Shown: positions 5,015 to 6,201 of the stretch, piece by piece | Layout of the letters: each line of letters starts with the position of its first letter | Position numbering within the stretch: position 1 is the first letter of the stretch | Source of the DNA: Hyphomonadaceae bacterium | Lineage (GTDB): Bacteria > Pseudomonadota > Alphaproteobacteria > Caulobacterales > Aquidulcibacteraceae | Assembly: GCA_003526465.1 (NCBI GenBank) | Contig: DPWD01000146.1 | Span: 202 to 6,402, forward strand | DNA length: 6,201 bases | Reading direction: 5' to 3' | Translations under genes and position numbers: made by a program | Notes under the pieces: model-generated | Told to the model about the DNA's origin: nothing | What the model saw: the letters and a program-made list of their open reading frames with translations, nothing else | Database searches by the model: none

Positions 5015-5518
5015 CTACGCCGCCACGAACCTAAGCGCAGCGCCGTTGTTGCAATAACGCAACCCGGTCGGCCGTGGGCCGTCCGGGAAAACATGGCCCT
5101 GATGCCCAAGGCAGCGCGCGCAATGGTACTCGGTGCGCGCGGTGAAGAGCGTGTTGTCCTCCTTGGTCCCGATATTGGCCTCGATGACGCGAAAGAAGCT
5201 CGGCCACCCCGTGCCGGACTGATACTTCCACTCGGAGCGAAACAGCTCCAGCCCGCAGCCGCCGCAAACGAAAGTTCCACGCCGCTGTTCATGCTCGAGC
5301 CCGCTTGTGCCCGGCCGCTCGGTGTCCTCATGGCGCAGCACGCGATAGGCCAACGGCGCCAGCCGTTCGCGCCATTGCGCGTCGCTCACGCTCCGCCATG
5401 GATCGCCAGCGTAGCGCCGCTCGTTACGCGCTCCGGGAAATTGCTGCGCTTCGGCGGCGCAGGCGGCGAGCGGCAGAGCAGCAGCTGCTAGGAACAGGGT
5501 GCGGCGGGATAGGGTCAT
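5015..5518 (-). CDS. msrB: Peptide-methionine (R)-S-oxide reductase MsrB, exported
   Basis: A 167-residue protein that reduces methionine-R-sulfoxide in damaged proteins. The MsrB domain spans about 45-165. It has structural zinc cysteines in CGGC (85-88) and CARC (133-136), SGTGWPSF (101-108), H139 and H142 in LGHQGHVFPDGP, and the catalytic Cys at 156 in RYCNN. The site that holds a resolving Cys in some MsrBs (SGCGWPSF) is Thr103 here, so recycling must use another cysteine or direct reduction. The N-terminus SRRTLFLAAAALPLAACA has a twin Arg and a lipobox-like LAAC (17-20), which points to a Tat-exported periplasmic lipoprotein; simple Tat or Sec export is the alternative. It starts 33 bases after the LOG-family gene, probably in the same transcript. 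No clear Shine-Dalgarno site is seen. Confidence 0.95.
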   Translation of the reverse strand: MTLSRRTLFLAAAALPLAACAAEAQQFPGARNERRYAGDPWRSVSDAQWRERLAPLAYRVLRHEDTERPGTSGLEHEQRRGTFVCGGCGLELFRSEWKYQSGTGWPSFFRVIEANIGTKEDNTLFTARTEYHCARCLGHQGHVFPDGPRPTGLRYCNNGAALRFVAA

Positions 5519-5551
5519 GCTGGCTTATACGGGCGCACCGGCAGCTTGGTT

Positions 5552-6136
5552 TCACGCCCCCTGCAGAGCCCCCGCCCGCTCCAGCACCGCGAAGCACTCC
5601 TCCAGCGAGTGGGTGTTGAACACGGCCTGGTGAAAGCTCGCCGGGGTCAGGTTCGCGTCGATCGTGTGCTGCACCAAATGAAAGAAAGGCGCCCAGAAAT
5701 CGTCCTCGGACAGGAACACGATCGGCTTCGCGTGCAGTTCGAGACGTCGCCAGGAGAGCACTTCGACCGCCTCTTCCAGCGTGCCAATACCGCCCGGCAG
5801 CACCACGAACGCGTCGGATTCGTTGAACATGATGATCTTGCGCTCGTGCATGGTGTCGACCATGCGATGGGGAACCTCGTTCAACACGATTTCGCGCCGC
5901 TCCAGAAAGCGCGGCATGATCCCCAGCACCTCGCCGCCTGCGGCATGGGCGGCGCGGGCGCAGCGGCCCATCAGCCCAACCGCGCCGCCACCATAAACCA
6001 GGCGCATCCCGCGCACCGCCAGCGCCTGGCCCATGCGCGTGGCGAGATCGTGGTATTCCACACGCGTGCTCTCGGAAGAGCCGCAATAGACGCACACCGA
6101 ACGGAGCGGTCTCGGCGAAGGGCTGGAATCGGGCAT
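5552..6136 (-). CDS. LOG-family protein, nucleoside 5'-monophosphate phosphoribohydrolase
   Basis: A Rossmann-fold protein of the LOG family (once called lysine decarboxylase-like). Members cleave cytokinin riboside or purine nucleoside monophosphates to base and ribose 5-phosphate. From the ATG at 6134-6136 it has 194 residues, typical for type-I LOGs. Motifs are SVCVYCGSS (13-21), LVYGGGAVGLMG (46-57), MHERK (96-100) and PGGIGTLEE (114-122); the Arg of MHERK and the Glu of the last motif form the catalytic pair. In bacteria without plant contact the role is probably nucleotide salvage. Two upstream in-frame starts exist, ATG at 6158-6160 and TTG at 6185-6187. None has a Shine-Dalgarno site, and 6136 is chosen because the core strand begins 12 residues later, as is usual. 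The bases from 6137 to 6201 show no recognisable promoter. Confidence 0.92.
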   Translation of the reverse strand: MPDSSPSPRPLRSVCVYCGSSESTRVEYHDLATRMGQALAVRGMRLVYGGGAVGLMGRCARAAHAAGGEVLGIMPRFLERREIVLNEVPHRMVDTMHERKIIMFNESDAFVVLPGGIGTLEEAVEVLSWRRLELHAKPIVFLSEDDFWAPFFHLVQHTIDANLTPASFHQAVFNTHSLEECFAVLERAGALQGA

Positions 6137-6201
6137 GGGGAATTGGACTTGGGGGCCCATTAAGGACGCATTGCGGCCGCTTGCCAAGGCGCCTAAGTCC
6201 T

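Overview
The window is a GC-rich bacterial chromosome segment in which every gene I can support lies on the minus strand, so it is best read from right to left. High GC, the weak or missing Shine-Dalgarno sites on several genes, and the pairing of a curlin-repeat protein with a CsgH-like protein suggest an alphaproteobacterium, possibly of the Caulobacterales/Hyphomonadaceae type. That placement is inference; there is no rRNA or other marker gene here.

Right block (about 6136 to 5015): a LOG-family nucleoside-monophosphate phosphoribohydrolase is followed after a short gap by an exported methionine-R-sulfoxide reductase (MsrB) with a Tat/lipoprotein-type leader. An inverted pair of REP-like palindromes (4882-4973) lies just past MsrB.

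Middle block (4742 to 3804): a two-gene amyloid module. The first gene encodes a secreted curlin-repeat protein with twelve Q-x-G units at an exact 11-residue period. The second encodes a small exported CsgH-like protein, the family that restrains curlin aggregation in the periplasm. Both have a clear GGGAG ribosome site. The gap between them holds a perfect 10-bp hairpin with a GNRA-type loop.

Left block (3735 to 1): a metabolic cluster with a GcvT-like folate-dependent one-carbon transferase and two tandem FAD-dependent oxidoreductases of the phytoene-desaturase/PYROXD2 type. The two oxidoreductases are joined by a one-base stop/start overlap, and the second runs off the window. Between the GcvT-like gene and the first oxidoreductase sits a small four-helix-bundle (S23/IVP family) gene framed by inverted G-rich repeats. 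These repeats touch the stop side of one neighbour and the start codon of the other. It looks like a roughly 450-bp cassette dropped into an operon, and both flanks match the G-quadruplex consensus. This cassette is the most unusual structure in the window.

No gene-free stretch exceeds 300 bases. The longest, 4743-5014, holds the curlin leader and the REP-like pair. I see no tRNA, rRNA, CRISPR array, transposase or complete known regulatory RNA.
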